A program made the translations under genes and the position numbers. Under the pieces are notes generated by a model. It had not been told where the DNA came from and ran no database searches. It was given only the letters and a program-made list of their open reading frames with translations. DNA of 15,020 nt from Bacillota bacterium (GTDB taxonomy: Bacteria > Bacillota > UBA4882 > UBA8346), in contig JAEYRX010000010.1 in assembly GCA_023435225.1 (NCBI GenBank), positions 1-15,020 on the forward strand. Direction: 5' to 3'. Position 1 is the first letter of the stretch. Every line of letters starts with the position of its first letter. Below, in pieces: positions 14,641-15,020 of the stretch.

Positions 14641-14669
14641 TTGACCGATAACCTAACCTGTGCTAATAT
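14641..14669 (+). promoter_or_regulatory. rRNA operon promoter P1
   Basis: TTGACC (14641-14646), 17 bases, TAATAT (14664-14669), with TGC before the -10. It matches the csp promoter over the 12-mer CTGTGCTAATAT. The 180 bases before it (14461-14640) hold nothing I can name beyond weak hairpins after the coat gene. Confidence 0.75.
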
Positions 14670-14750
14670 ACATAAGCTATCACAAATCGACAAATTAAAT
14701 TGAATTATTTGCGATACATCGTTTTTCTAGTTGAGAGTCGCAGATGTTCA

Positions 14751-14796
14751 AAATCAAAAAAACAAATCAAAAAAACAAATCAAAAAAACAAAAAAA
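14751..14796 (+). repeat. 13-bp A-tract tandem repeat, probable UP element
   Basis: AAATCAAAAAAAC is repeated three times without a mismatch (14751-14763, 14764-14776, 14777-14789) and is followed by one more A7 tract (14790-14796). The array ends 6 bases before the -35 hexamer of promoter P2, so it covers the -40 to -90 region where the RNA polymerase alpha subunits bind A-tracts. Confidence 0.7.
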
Positions 14797-14802
14797 TCCA
14801 GC

Positions 14803-14832
14803 TTGACAAGAGAAAATGATTTGTGGTAATAT
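14803..14832 (+). promoter_or_regulatory. rRNA operon promoter P2
   Basis: TTGACA (14803-14808), 18 bases, TAATAT (14827-14832), with TGG before the -10. With P1 it forms the tandem promoter pair usual for Firmicutes rRNA operons. Confidence 0.85.
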
Positions 14833-14838
14833 ATAAAA

Positions 14839-15020
14839 GTCGCCTCGAGCGACGGAGCAAGAATTGAACCTTGAAAACTGAACAGTAGTAAATAAAAAAC
14901 GACTGGTAAGTCATTTTTTCCGGCACAGAAATGTGCCAAACAATAACCTGTCATGATTGAGAGAAATCATGGCCAGAAGTAATCAAGAGCTAGCAAGTCA
15001 AGCTCGCGAAGATCGATATG
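14839..15020 (+). other. Leader of an rRNA operon (16S gene expected just downstream)
   Basis: The region opens with the hairpin GTCGC/GCGAC (14839-14853), followed by ACCTTGAAAACTGAACAGTA (about 14868-14887), which resembles the boxA-type antitermination segment found before 16S and 23S genes in Firmicutes. Further hairpins follow: GGCACA-GAAA-TGTGCC (14922-14937, a GNRA loop), CATGATT/AATCATG (14952-14958 with 14965-14971) and GAGCT/AGCTC (14986-15004 region). No open reading frame fits it. The 16S start sequence itself is not reached. Identification rests on the promoter pair plus the boxA-like segment. Confidence 0.8.

Noticed and set aside
14751..14796. CRISPR-like or coding repeat
   Set aside because: The 13-bp units are directly adjacent with no spacers, and their place at a promoter explains them better.
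14754..14954. Minus-strand reading frame of 66 codons
   Set aside because: It runs through the rRNA promoter, the A-tract repeat and the leader; its hydrophobic, Phe-rich product is a by-product of the A-rich strand.

Overview
The window looks like chromosomal DNA of a motile, endospore-forming member of the Bacillota (Firmicutes) with moderate-to-low GC. Evidence for this is the strong AGGAGG-type ribosome binding sites, the sigma-A promoters, the CotS-type spore coat proteins, the Gram-positive-style flagellar filament genes, and the Firmicutes-type rRNA leader at the right end. TTG start codons are frequent (5 of about 15 genes). The phylum is well supported; the lineage inside it is my inference and cannot be fixed from the sequence.

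Layout, left to right. Bases 1-240 are a tandem array of a palindromic dispersed repeat. pseI (pseudaminic acid synthase, 264-1316) makes the nine-carbon sugar that commonly decorates flagellin. A type II toxin-antitoxin pair follows (1504-2007), with an intact antitoxin and a ParE/RelE-type toxin broken by a frameshift. Next is a flagellar filament cluster, flaG - fliD - fliT/flgN-like chaperone - fliS (2433-6591). Two of its internal gaps hold copies of a second dispersed repeat, and a perfect copy of the first repeat family lies after fliS. A monocistronic cold-shock gene (6898-7095) has its own promoter and terminator. A THUMP-domain RNA methyltransferase (7382-8545) converges on a minus-strand hicBA toxin-antitoxin operon (8547-8911); the methyltransferase and hicA stop codons are one base apart.

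From 9225 to 14460 there is a divergent block. On the minus strand are a GT4 glycosyltransferase and a GHMP heptose-7-phosphate-type sugar kinase. On the plus strand are two overlapping CotS-like proteins that have both lost kinase catalytic residues. By analogy with CotS neighbourhoods in other spore formers I read this as a candidate spore-surface glycan/coat locus; this is inference. The 382-base divergent gap holds short reading frames with good ribosome binding sites and a terminator-like hairpin ahead of the coat genes, which could be an attenuator.

The right end (14641-15020) holds two tandem sigma-A promoters, an A-tract repeat just upstream of the second, and a structured leader with a boxA-like element. 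A ribosomal RNA operon very probably starts just beyond the window. The most interesting points are the paired predicted pseudokinases with their divergent sugar genes, the repeated module inside FliD (including an insertion into its C-terminal helical region), the frameshifted toxin beside an intact antitoxin, and the unusual leader of the coat operon.
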